From the NCBI RefSeq assembly GCF_900182915.1, contig NZ_FXUG01000005.1:310001-374000 (forward strand): 64,000 bases of DNA. The letters are read 5' to 3'. Below are positions 18,412 to 26,902 of this stretch, in pieces (the stretch's first letter is position 1; every line of letters begins with the position of its first letter). The DNA comes from Neorhodopirellula lusitana. GTDB taxonomy: Bacteria; Planctomycetota; Planctomycetia; Pirellulales; Pirellulaceae. The position numbers were made by a program, and so were the translations under genes. The notes below the pieces were generated by a model. It did no database searches. It was not told the origin of the DNA and saw nothing but the letters and a program-made list of their open reading frames with translations.

Positions 18412-18614
18412 GTTGCGTACAGCTGTGTTTCGAGGGGAACGGAGATTTCTTCCAACCTTCGATTCTAGCGAAAAAGGGCCGAAAACGGCATTGGGCCGAT
18501 TCAGTAAAGCAACTTTGGCGCGCCGCTTGCCTTGTCTACTAAGAACGATGAGTTGCTGCCAACGTGGCATCACCTCCGTTTTCTCTTCAGCCTTCTCTTC
18601 TACGCAGGTTTTCA

Positions 18615-19373
18615 ATGCGAAATTCGCAAGTGGGCGACCTCTTGGTCGCGTCTACGATCGTTGACGGCACGGTGCTGAACCAAAGCGTTTGCTTGTTGGT
18701 TCATGAGGACGAAGAGAATGCGATCGCGTTGATGCTTAACCGACCATTGCAATTTTCCCAAGTCGCAATCGACGGGGCTCCAGACGAGGCTCCAGACGGG
18801 CCAACCGGCGATATGCCGCCGCCCCTGGTCAACTCGAAAGATTCCACCCCGACATCCAGCGGTCGCCTGCCTCGGTCGAATCGACTTCATGATGTTTCCC
18901 CCGCGCCAAGCTCCCATCAGCCCGAATCTCACACGGCCGACACCCCGCCTAAAATTAAGGTCATTGGCCCAGATGGCGATCCGGCGGCCGGAAAAATCCT
19001 CTCCGGTAAATCACTTCACTTTGGGGGCCCCCTTTCAGGCCCAGTCGTGGCGATTCATGGGGCGGCTGAACTCAGCGAAGCGGAAGCGGGCGAAGGAATC
19101 TTCATGGCCGCCCAGCGAGACCACCTGGAGGCCCTGATGCAAAATGAGCAATCTCAGCCCTATCGGCTGATCATCGGGCACCTCGGCTGGACGCAAACGC
19201 AGCTCAATCAAGAAATTTCCGAGGGCATTTGGCACCGCCTGCCCGCCACCAGCGATATTCTCTGGACCGACGATGGTTTGCTATGGCCCGCATTGATCCA
19301 ACGTGCCACTTCAAGCAGTCTCTCGCGATGGTTAAATGTTTCACACGTTGCCGAGGCGCACCTGTTGAATTAA
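18615..19373 (+). CDS. AlgH/YqgE (UPF0301) family protein
   Basis: A 252-residue member of the AlgH/YqgE family. The N-terminal part GDLLVASTIVDG, SVCLLVHEDEENAIALMLNRPL and the C-terminal LHFGGPLSGPV and RLIIGHLGWTQTQLNQEI segments are conserved. Between them is a linker of about 70 residues rich in Pro, Ser and Asp (residues about 55-125) that the compact family members lack. The ATG at 18615 fits the family start; an upstream codon at 18564 adds 17 unrelated residues. The function of the family is not established. Confidence 0.9.
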   Translation: MRNSQVGDLLVASTIVDGTVLNQSVCLLVHEDEENAIALMLNRPLQFSQVAIDGAPDEAPDGPTGDMPPPLVNSKDSTPTSSGRLPRSNRLHDVSPAPSSHQPESHTADTPPKIKVIGPDGDPAAGKILSGKSLHFGGPLSGPVVAIHGAAELSEAEAGEGIFMAAQRDHLEALMQNEQSQPYRLIIGHLGWTQTQLNQEISEGIWHRLPATSDILWTDDGLLWPALIQRATSSSLSRWLNVSHVAEAHLLN

Positions 19374-19416
19374 GCTCGCGTTTAGATTCTCTCCCTGCAT
19401 TCATTGTGAAATCAAA

Positions 19417-19854
19417 GTGTCACACAGCCCGCTCTCTGGATTTTCGTCGAACAACCGTGATGATCGGAAACCCAATGACGATCGCCGAGGCAAGGACGGC
19501 GAAGCAAAAGAGAAGCCCTTTCGGATTCAAAAGAAACGATTAGGCGAAATCAAGTTCATGAAAGAAGACGGCGAGTTCGGCTTCATTCAGGCGGAAGATT
19601 TCCGGGAAGACGTCTTCTTCCACAAGATGGCGTGGGACTCCGAAAACAACCTGACTCCACGACCAGAAATGTACGTCGAGTTCGAATTGGACGACGACCA
19701 CTACGAAGAAAACAAGAAACTGCGTGCGAAGGTCGTGCGTCCAACCGGCCGACCGGCAGGCCGTACCCTGAAGGCAAGTGACGCTCCTTTCGAGTTCACT
19801 TACCATCACCCCAAAGCGAGACGGAAGCGCCCCACGTGGCGTGACAATCAATAG
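19417..19854 (+). CDS. Cold-shock-domain protein
   Basis: A 145-residue protein with a charged, disordered N-terminus (about 40 residues rich in Asp, Lys, Arg) and a cold-shock domain at about 42-110. The RNA-binding strands are visible as EFGFIQ (RNP1-like) and DVFFHKM (RNP2-like). The C-terminal tail is basic. A role in RNA binding is expected. The start is a GTG at 19417; internal ATGs would cut into the disordered tail only. It lies 43 bp downstream of the AlgH gene. Confidence 0.85.
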   Translation: MSHSPLSGFSSNNRDDRKPNDDRRGKDGEAKEKPFRIQKKRLGEIKFMKEDGEFGFIQAEDFREDVFFHKMAWDSENNLTPRPEMYVEFELDDDHYEENKKLRAKVVRPTGRPAGRTLKASDAPFEFTYHHPKARRKRPTWRDNQ

Positions 19855-19977
19855 TCGCTTGTATCGACTCAGTTGATGCTGCCCCAGTTCACTCGGTCAT
19901 CTTTGCCGCCGCCACAGTTCGGCGTGGCAAAGCTCACATTGACTCTGCTCCGCCCAATCTGACTCTGCATGATCCGC

Positions 19978-20811
19978 TTACATCGGCAGTGTTGCAATTA
20001 GCTCGACTGATGCCTTGCAATCCTGTTCCAGATTATCCACTGTGGCCTCCACGGAAACCCCGCCGGAATAGCCAATCTCGACCAGGTGCTGGAAAAACGC
20101 ATTCAGCCCTGGAATGGAAGCACCCGCCTTGGGAAAACACCGACCTTCCGGGTTCGCCAATTGCACGGCGCAGATCAAGTCTCCGGCGTCCAGCATGATC
20201 TCGGTCGACTCGTCTTCCATTGCGAAATGGTAGAAGTCCGCAGCCAATCCAATCTCCGGCCGATCCACTTCACTAACGACCGACAGGGCTTGGCCGAACG
20301 TGTTGATAAAGTTGGTCTCCGTATGATTGACATGCTCGACGGCGATTTTCAAATCCCAACCATGGTCGCGAATCACGTCCGAGCACAATCGACAGAACTC
20401 AATCATTTGCCGCCGGCCTTCCGCTTCCGAGAATCCCTCGGGCAACGATCGCGAACCAGGGCTTCCGAACACCACCGCCCGGGCCCCCAGTTTGACTGCC
20501 CGCGCCAAAGCGTGTTCCAAGAACTGTTTTGATTTGGCGAGATCAACGTCCGGACCCGTGACCTTCAAGTCGGGTGGCAAAAACCAATTCGCTGACTTCA
20601 CGCGAATTCCAGCCGCCTGGATTCTCTGAACGGCAGCATCAAAGTCAGCCTCCGACATGGCGGCCATTTTGGCCAGCCCCGGCTCAATGAAATCCATTCC
20701 ACAAGCAACAATTTGCTCTGCGTTCAGCAATGGCTCACTGGTCGAAAAATCGGACACGCCGATCGCAAAGCGACGAGATGCGGTTGAGTTCGAATTGTTG
20801 ACTTCACTCAT
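19978..20811 (-). CDS. Sugar phosphate isomerase/epimerase-like TIM-barrel protein
   Basis: A 277-residue protein of the xylose isomerase-like TIM-barrel family (AP endonuclease family 2 fold). Characteristic segments are GMDFIEPGLAKM, GARAVVFGSPGSRSLPEGF, KIAVEHVNHTETNFI with a probable metal-ligand Glu, LAADFYHFAMED, and GVSVEATVDN near the end. The start is ATG 20811, with AAGGAG 7 bp upstream. Its first 8 bp overlap the end of the PmoA-like gene, so they are translationally coupled. A role in sugar conversion is likely; the substrate is unknown. Confidence 0.88.
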   Translation of the reverse strand: MSEVNNSNSTASRRFAIGVSDFSTSEPLLNAEQIVACGMDFIEPGLAKMAAMSEADFDAAVQRIQAAGIRVKSANWFLPPDLKVTGPDVDLAKSKQFLEHALARAVKLGARAVVFGSPGSRSLPEGFSEAEGRRQMIEFCRLCSDVIRDHGWDLKIAVEHVNHTETNFINTFGQALSVVSEVDRPEIGLAADFYHFAMEDESTEIMLDAGDLICAVQLANPEGRCFPKAGASIPGLNAFFQHLVEIGYSGGVSVEATVDNLEQDCKASVELIATLPM

Positions 20812-21889
20812 TGGATGCTCCTTCTTTGGCATACGATTGCCATGCCTGTTCGATTTGGCCAGCAACCGCATCACCTTGATGGAAGATGAATCGGTGCTTC
20901 AAAGTCAGTTGCTCACCATCCTGAAGCGAGATTGCACCATCTGCAAGGCTGTCATCGAATGACCGTTGGGCAAATGGATTGGCGGTGAACAAACCGTATT
21001 CCCGAACATGCCAGCGGGTTGGGAAGCGATAACTCGACGGGTGATTCAAGATGGCAATCCCAAGGTGCTCACCTTCAACCGGGCCATGGTAATCGCACCA
21101 TTTGGCGGCCTGGCTCCATGCTTCGCCATCGCCAAGCCCATCGCTGTTAATGATGTGGCCCCCTTCATTGCTGACGACCGCCATCGTCGTGGGAACCCGA
21201 ATGCTGAGCCCCGCGTCTTTCCGATCGTCGATCACCACTTCGCCGTCACTCGCAGTGAACACTTGCTGGAAATCAATCATGCGTGCAGCATCGGTGACGG
21301 AGAACACCATCCGACGATGTTCGGTTAGCGAACGGTTACCACTCTGATCGACGTAATCACAATTTTCGGCGACTACGGCGTGGTCCGACGTTGCTTCCAA
21401 TTCGGTAAAGTCACGGTGCACGATACTGGCGAGCGTGGCCATTTGCCGCTTCCCCTGAGCAGCCGTCTTGGGATTCTGAGCTTGTTTTTCGAACGTGGCT
21501 CGTTCATGCCAAGTATCCCCGCCCGATGATGTTTCACCTGTTTTCTTCACGATGTTCTCATGTCCAAAGAGCAAGCCTCGATGGTGCGGGTGATCACGTT
21601 GCTCACTTCCTTCACTAGCAACGTCTTGCATGGGGTAAGCCCGCGTCATCGACTTGCCCGTCGGGCCATGGATAGGCCACAAATACGGCTTGTTCGCTTG
21701 ATCGATGACGTACCTGGCGAAGAGGTCACCATCGACTGTAATGGTCAAGCCATCGCTCTCTTCGGAAATCGCAAAGCCGACAACCGCATCGGAAGCGGTA
21801 ACCGCAGCGTGCACTTTCTGCTCTGCTCCCACATCTGCCCCAACGACAAAAAAGAAGAACGCGTGGACGACAGCAAAATAGATTTTCAT
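20804..21889 (-). CDS. Exported PmoA-like (DUF6807) protein
   Basis: A 361-residue protein with a signal peptide (VVHAFFFFVVGADVGA) and a beta-rich core of the PmoA-like/DUF6807 family. Family segments are NKPYLWPIHGPTGKSMTRAY, DHPHHRGLLFGHENI, DDRKDAGLSIRVPTTMA, WCDYHGP and SSYRFPTRWHVREYGLFTANPF. Despite the family name, members are not methane monooxygenases; they occur in saccharide-breakdown clusters of planctomycetes and Bacteroidetes. The ATG at 21889 starts the signal peptide; a much longer open frame upstream has no homology. It overlaps the isomerase-like gene by 8 bp. Confidence 0.86.
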   Translation of the reverse strand: MKIYFAVVHAFFFFVVGADVGAEQKVHAAVTASDAVVGFAISEESDGLTITVDGDLFARYVIDQANKPYLWPIHGPTGKSMTRAYPMQDVASEGSEQRDHPHHRGLLFGHENIVKKTGETSSGGDTWHERATFEKQAQNPKTAAQGKRQMATLASIVHRDFTELEATSDHAVVAENCDYVDQSGNRSLTEHRRMVFSVTDAARMIDFQQVFTASDGEVVIDDRKDAGLSIRVPTTMAVVSNEGGHIINSDGLGDGEAWSQAAKWCDYHGPVEGEHLGIAILNHPSSYRFPTRWHVREYGLFTANPFAQRSFDDSLADGAISLQDGEQLTLKHRFIFHQGDAVAGQIEQAWQSYAKEGASNE

Positions 21890-22235
21890 GACGAAGCTCA
21901 AGGTGGGAAAGCAGGGGAAGGGTTTAGCAGCGATGGGTGTGGATCGATGCAAAGAATGCGATGCACGTCCGCGACTTGTAATCTCACGCCGAAACAAAGC
22001 CAATCTCTTGGGCTCAATAAAATACCAGCAATCAAGGACGCTGACACGAATAAACGCAGCGACAAAATGAAACGCACCTCCAAAACAGCCGAGACACATT
22101 GAAAGCCGAATGAGCCAGAGATCGGATCCCAGCAGTCTCCACGATGACCGGCCTGAAACACTTCCCAAACAAGCTCGGTCCAACTCGAATCCAACCGGCA
22201 CTAAACTCGCTTCTCGCAACTCGCTTCTCGCTAAC
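21890..22235. other. Intergenic region with a 14-bp repeat
   Basis: About 350 bp between the PmoA-like gene and the lipoprotein gene, both on the minus strand. AACTCGCTTCTCGC occurs twice in tandem at 22204-22217 and 22218-22231. It must contain the promoter for the PmoA-like/isomerase unit, but I cannot point to a clear one. Confidence 0.6.
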
Positions 22236-22607
22236 TTACCGGTATGGAGCAAACAGACTGTCGGGCCCCGTCGCTGTGCGATAGGTAGCCGCATCGACCG
22301 GCGGGTCAGTCACAACATCCGGTGTTTTATTGAGCGAGGCAAAAAGCTCGCTGGCGGTTGCGGAAGCACTCGAGTCCAAAGTCGGGTTCAGGTTGGACGC
22401 CAACAAGTTTTCGGAATCGTTTTGGGTCACCGTGATATCACAGCTTCCACCCGCACAGCTTCCGTCACTGCAACTGTCCCCGTCGCTAGCACCCGCCCAG
22501 GGCAGGCTTGCCAACGGATTCCAGCGTGGTGACCGGTCCAATTGACTGCATCCGGAAAGGCTAGCTATCGCCAACGCCGCAACAACGTACTTTGTGATCA
22601 ACTTCAT
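22236..22607 (-). CDS. Small predicted lipoprotein
   Basis: A 123-residue protein with a lipoprotein signal peptide: MKLITKYVV, a hydrophobic stretch, then the lipobox ASLSGC. The mature part has a Cys/Ser/Gly-rich patch (DSCSDGSCAGGSCD) with three cysteines in spaced SC pairs and a disordered, Ser/Asp-rich tail. No domain is recognised. The ATG at 22607 is the only start that places the signal peptide correctly. Confidence 0.72.
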   Translation of the reverse strand: MKLITKYVVAALAIASLSGCSQLDRSPRWNPLASLPWAGASDGDSCSDGSCAGGSCDITVTQNDSENLLASNLNPTLDSSASATASELFASLNKTPDVVTDPPVDAATYRTATGPDSLFAPYR

Positions 22608-22894
22608 GAGGTTGTCTCTATGGGTTTGTGGATCGAGTCGTCGAGCATCTGTATCGGTTGCCTGAAGAGCTTTGCAACGCTGAAACCCCTGTTTAAACAC
22701 TGAAAAACAAATTTGGCGGAGCACGCGAATCAATCGACATTGAGCGTACTCACACTACAGAAACAAACTGTTTTACAAGTCGGCGAACAACTCCAATTTT
22801 GTTTGTAAGGCTTCGCACCTTCATACGTCTATTGACTGTGACTGGCCCACGACGGACCAGCAAATCCAACTCTCGCAATGAATGCAAGACAGCC

Positions 22895-23311
22895 ATGAAC
22901 TCATCAACAACAATCCGTTTCACCACCGCACTTTTGTTCGCCATCACGATTGCAACATCAACCGCCCAAGCTGAAATCCCCTGGCAACGATCGCCAGAAC
23001 GAACACTGCAATCGGCTCGTCAATCCGGCAAGCCAATCGTGGTGTTCGTGACAACTCAGTGGTGCCACTATTGCCAAAAGATGAAGAAGCAAACCTGGTC
23101 CGACGGCCAAGTCCAAGCAACCATCTCGCGCGACTTCGAACCGCTCATGCTGGATGGCGACAAGGATCAACAAATTGTCAAACAACTGGGGATCCGCGGC
23201 TATCCCGCCACGCTGGTCTACGACTCACATGGATCATTCCTGGCAATGAAGAGCGGATTCATGACACCCGAAGTGGCCACCAACTGGTTGAGTGCCACGC
23301 GGCGGCGTTAA
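22895..23311 (+). CDS. Periplasmic thioredoxin-like protein
   Basis: A 138-residue protein with a signal peptide ending near AQA-EIPW and a thioredoxin fold. The redox motif is WCHYC (CxxC), followed by KMKKQTW, and the cis-proline loop reads GIRGYPATLV. This arrangement matches thioredoxin_7/DUF255-like proteins that act in the periplasm. A role as a disulfide reductase or chaperone is likely. It is divergent from the lipoprotein gene. Confidence 0.87.
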   Translation: MNSSTTIRFTTALLFAITIATSTAQAEIPWQRSPERTLQSARQSGKPIVVFVTTQWCHYCQKMKKQTWSDGQVQATISRDFEPLMLDGDKDQQIVKQLGIRGYPATLVYDSHGSFLAMKSGFMTPEVATNWLSATRRR

Positions 23312-23566
23312 TAACGATTCGCTGTTGCAGGAAGTCAACTGCCTTAAAACGTCGTGTTAGCAAAGTTCCTACATTTCTGCTTAAAACAGGCGTCTCCTTT
23401 CCCGGTTGCCATCCCCATCGTCACCCCGTCCTGTTTGCCGCAACACGCATGCACAATTAATAGGACCCGCACAACCGTGCGAATCGAAACGACGACGGAG
23501 CGATAACCATTGGGTTTGCGATCATCAACACCTTTGTGAATTTTCATCGCATTCAAAGACCTAGTT

Positions 23567-23584
23567 TTGGTTAATTAAAACCAA
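23567..23584. promoter_or_regulatory. Inverted repeat at the FIST gene ribosome binding site
   Basis: TTGGTT, AATTAA, AACCAA: 6-bp arms and an AT-only centre, ending exactly where the AGAAGGGG ribosome binding site begins. It could bind a repressor or form a leader hairpin. Confidence 0.3.
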
Positions 23585-23599
23585 GAAGGGGCAACATTG

Positions 23600-24793
23600 A
23601 TGACTCAAAGCAACACCGAAGCATTCGTGTCGGGCAAACCGTTCGCAAAAATTGCGGACCAGACCGAGACGCACACTCTTTCCTACCACTCTTCGCGAGG
23701 TTGGTCTGCGCCCTTCCCGAAGGTCGATTCGGACAAGACCCTGGTATTGGTCTTCGCCGCCTGTGAGTTCTGCACAGATCAAGGCCCACTTCTGGAAATC
23801 CAGAACGCATACCCGAACTCTACTGTCGTCGGCTGCGGCACTCGGGGACAAGTCTTCGAAGGCGATCTGCAAACAGAATCGATTTCCGTCGGGATCATTC
23901 GCTTCCGCAGCACCACCATCAAGACCGGGTTCGCGGCGGTGGAACACTTCGATCAATCTCGCCAAGCCGGCGTCTGCTTGGCCGAAGCAATCGCCGACAA
24001 GCATTTAAGTGGAGTCCTCTTGTTTGCGGACGGCCTTTTAACCGAAGCCACTGACTTGGTCCGCGGCATCCAAGACGTTCTTCCATCGAATATCCCTATT
24101 GCAGGCGGCATGGCCAGCGATCACCGGATGGAACACACATGGGTTTATCGAGATGGACAACCCGTCAATGGAATGGCCTGTGCGATTGGATTAGTAGGCG
24201 AGAAAGTCGAACTCGCTTGTGCCACCGGCGGCGGCTGGAAGATGATCGGCGAGGAACGCACGGCAACCCGAACAAGCCACAAGACCATCTTTGAAATTGA
24301 TGGCCGTCCCGCCTTGGATGTCTACAAAGAGCACATTGGACAAGAAGCCATCGCCGGACTTCCCCAGTCCGTTATCCGATTCCCAATCGCACTCAAAATG
24401 GACTTGCACGAAGTCGTACGTGACGTGATGAGCTTCGACGAAGAAACCGGCGCGATCCACCTTGCTGGCGATGCTCCGCAAGGAATCACGATCCAGTTCA
24501 TGACGACAACTCCCGAAGAGATCTTGGACGGAGTTGATGAGGCGGTCGACCGCATCTTGATGCAGACTCTCGGCATCAAAGATGACTCACTTTGCGTTTG
24601 CATTAGCTGCTCAGGCCGCGGAGAAATCCTTGCCGAGCAAACCAGCGAAGAACCTCGTCTCTTGCAAGAACTCCTAGGCGAGGACATCAAGCAGGTTGGC
24701 ATGTACGCCTATGGCGAAATTTCAACAACCACGTCGGGCTACCCACAAATCCACAACCAAACCATGACGATTGCGATCATCCGTGAGCGATAG
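23600..24793 (+). CDS. FIST domain sensory protein
   Basis: A 397-residue protein with FIST_N (about 30-220; NSTVVGCGTRGQVFEG, GGMASDHRMEHTWVY) and FIST_C (about 225-390; ALDVYKEHIG, SCSGRGEIL, IKQVGMYAYGEI) domains filling its length, with no membrane segment. The start is ATG 23600, 8 bp after AGAAGGGG; a TTG at 23597 directly precedes it. The next gene begins 5 bp after the stop and encodes a GGDEF-EAL protein, so the two are a sensor/effector pair. Some FIST proteins (NosP) bind haem and sense nitric oxide beside c-di-GMP enzymes or kinases; whether this one does cannot be read from sequence alone. Confidence 0.9.
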   Translation: MTQSNTEAFVSGKPFAKIADQTETHTLSYHSSRGWSAPFPKVDSDKTLVLVFAACEFCTDQGPLLEIQNAYPNSTVVGCGTRGQVFEGDLQTESISVGIIRFRSTTIKTGFAAVEHFDQSRQAGVCLAEAIADKHLSGVLLFADGLLTEATDLVRGIQDVLPSNIPIAGGMASDHRMEHTWVYRDGQPVNGMACAIGLVGEKVELACATGGGWKMIGEERTATRTSHKTIFEIDGRPALDVYKEHIGQEAIAGLPQSVIRFPIALKMDLHEVVRDVMSFDEETGAIHLAGDAPQGITIQFMTTTPEEILDGVDEAVDRILMQTLGIKDDSLCVCISCSGRGEILAEQTSEEPRLLQELLGEDIKQVGMYAYGEISTTTSGYPQIHNQTMTIAIIRER

Positions 24794-24798
24794 AAATC

Positions 24799-26583
24799 AT
24801 GGGAACCATCGACGGCATCTGGGCCATCGGGGAGCAAGGTAGGGAAGTGGAAAACGACGAAACCGCACAGGCTGCGTCCCTCGATGACATCCTCCATCGA
24901 AAACTGAACCGAATCATTCGGCGTGCCGGCGTGCAAGCCGATGAGGCTCCAGCATTGTCTCGCTGGCAGGATTTTTTGAAGCGGATCAACTTGGCGTTCC
25001 TCGAATACCGAGACAACCGACTGATCCTCGAAGACTCCGTTGCGCGTTCCTCGCAAGAGATGCGTTCGCTCTACGAAGAACTGCGTTCCGAATCCAACCT
25101 GCGACTCTCCCAAAGCAAGGCCCATCAAGAAGAACTCGCTGGCCTGGTCAAGGAACGGACAGCGGATCTCGAGGCCGCGCACCTTGAACTGGAACAAATC
25201 AACAAGCGACTGGAATACGACGCAACTCACGACGGGCTAACCGGAATTCATAACCGAGGCCACTTTCTGCGGGTTGTGAATGCGAGACTGGCGTCCCAGC
25301 GAGACAAGACGTCCCACGACGACTTCGCCTTGTACTTCATTGACTTTGACCGTTTCAAACAAATCAATGACACGCATGGGCACGCCGTCGGCGATGAAGT
25401 GCTGGTGCTAGTTTCCAATCGTCTATCGAGACTGGTCGGCAAAGACGACTGTTTGGCAAGACTAGGCGGTGATGAGTTCGCGTTACTGACCACCGTGGAA
25501 AGCACGAACGACAGCATTGCAATCGCTCAGCGAATTAGCGATGCCTTCCATGCACCATTCCAAGTCCGCGACTTAAAAATACCGCTTGCCGCCAGCGTAG
25601 GAATCGTCGTTGGCCACACCACCTACGAAGCCGCCGAGGTCATGCTGGGTGACGCCGACCTAGCAATGTACCGCGCCAAAGAATCGAAACTGCCGTTCTA
25701 TTTATTCGATGACGCCATGCGTCAAGACTATCTCGACCTGCTTGAACTTGAGCGAGAACTGGAAACCGCGATCGACGAAGAACAGTTCATCATCAACTTC
25801 GAACCGGTCGTCGACACCCTGAATCAGAACCTGTTTTCAACCGAATCACTCGTCCGCTGGATCCATCCCGCCAAAGGTCTGATCTCACCCGCCAAGTTCA
25901 TTCCGCTGGCCGAAGAACGGGGGCTCGTCACCGCGATTGACCGAATCGTGTTCCAGAAAACATGCCGTGTTTTTTCCACCTGGATCGAACACCGCGTCGC
26001 TCGCCAGGGACAAAAGATCAATGTAAATCTTGCCAGCGGACAACTGGTTCGCTCTGACCTGATCCCGTTCCTGCTGACGACGCTTGACCAAAGTAGCCTG
26101 ACGCCGCAACACGTAGTATTGGAAATCACCGAATCTCATTTATTGGATGAATCCGAAACTGTCAGTCGCCAAATTAGAGAACTCAGCGAACTGGGGTTCG
26201 AAATTTTCATCGACGACTTTGGGACCGGTTATTCATCACTTAGCTATCTCGCCAAGTACCCGATCGATGGGATCAAGATCGATCGTGCCTTCATTCGCGA
26301 CGTGCATACGAACCCCGAGCACAAAGAACTGATCCGCTCCATCATTGCGATGGCCGAAGCGCTCAACGTGAAGGTTGTCACCGAAGGCGTGGAAACGCTC
26401 GAGCAACTCAAATTAGTGACCGACCTCGGCTGCTTCCTCATTCAAGGCTTCTTGTTTACCCGTCCGATGGACGAACACCAAGCCGCCGAATTACAGATTT
26501 CGAACTCCTATATCGACATCATTGCCAAACTCTATCAGCCCCACTCAATCGGCCCGCTGGAGCCGATTGCCAGTCCTTTGTAA
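24799..26583 (+). CDS. GGDEF-EAL c-di-GMP enzyme
   Basis: A 594-residue protein without membrane segments. An N-terminal helical region with a coiled coil (about 60-140) connects to a diguanylate cyclase domain with an intact GGDEF at 223-227. The four residues where an inhibitory RxxD site would lie are GKDD, so that site is missing. The C-terminal EAL-type phosphodiesterase domain has ESL (349-351) in place of EAL but keeps NVNLASGQL, LEITESHLL, the DDFGTGYSSLSYL loop, KIDRAFI and TEGVE. Both synthesis and breakdown of c-di-GMP are possible. It starts 5 bp after the FIST gene and is probably controlled by it. Confidence 0.92.
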   Translation: MGTIDGIWAIGEQGREVENDETAQAASLDDILHRKLNRIIRRAGVQADEAPALSRWQDFLKRINLAFLEYRDNRLILEDSVARSSQEMRSLYEELRSESNLRLSQSKAHQEELAGLVKERTADLEAAHLELEQINKRLEYDATHDGLTGIHNRGHFLRVVNARLASQRDKTSHDDFALYFIDFDRFKQINDTHGHAVGDEVLVLVSNRLSRLVGKDDCLARLGGDEFALLTTVESTNDSIAIAQRISDAFHAPFQVRDLKIPLAASVGIVVGHTTYEAAEVMLGDADLAMYRAKESKLPFYLFDDAMRQDYLDLLELERELETAIDEEQFIINFEPVVDTLNQNLFSTESLVRWIHPAKGLISPAKFIPLAEERGLVTAIDRIVFQKTCRVFSTWIEHRVARQGQKINVNLASGQLVRSDLIPFLLTTLDQSSLTPQHVVLEITESHLLDESETVSRQIRELSELGFEIFIDDFGTGYSSLSYLAKYPIDGIKIDRAFIRDVHTNPEHKELIRSIIAMAEALNVKVVTEGVETLEQLKLVTDLGCFLIQGFLFTRPMDEHQAAELQISNSYIDIIAKLYQPHSIGPLEPIASPL

Positions 26584-26602
26584 TGGGTGCAGGGCAATCG
26601 GC
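26562..26602 (+). terminator. 10-bp inverted repeat spanning the GGDEF-EAL stop codon
   Basis: GCCGATTGCC at 26562-26571 pairs perfectly with GGCAATCGGC at 26593-26602 across a 21-nt loop that contains the TAA stop. No T-run follows. It may be a transcript 3'-end structure. Confidence 0.3.
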
Positions 26603-26902
26603 AGAACATGATCCGGAATGCGCGGCTTGAATTTCGATCGGGGCCGAGTCCCGCTCGTCAGAAACGCCCAACGGCAAGAAAATATTCGACTTGCGTTGAG
26701 CCTTGCTGATTTCGTAGTCCCCGTGTCATAGCGTTGGTGCCAATGTGCTCCAACGCGAGTCTCGGCAGGAGTCGAGTGTGACGTCATTGCAATCCAATTC
26801 AGGAAGAAGCGGATTGCCATACTTCGCCCCATCATCGCGCTGTGATGATTGGGGGGATTGAATCGTCTTCATCAACGAATCCACCACGGCAGGGAAGCCA
26901 AC
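26603..26902. other. Intergenic region without recognisable gene
   Basis: About 300 bp after the GGDEF-EAL stop. Open frames here are short and have no motif. I see no repeat. Confidence 0.5.

Noticed and set aside
23344..23556. Minus-strand frame of 70 codons upstream of the FIST gene
   Set aside because: No motif, no ribosome binding site and no homologous pattern; the region more likely holds the FIST promoter.
26545..26835. Minus-strand frame of 96 codons overlapping the GGDEF-EAL stop
   Set aside because: Overlaps a good gene on the other strand and has no motif.
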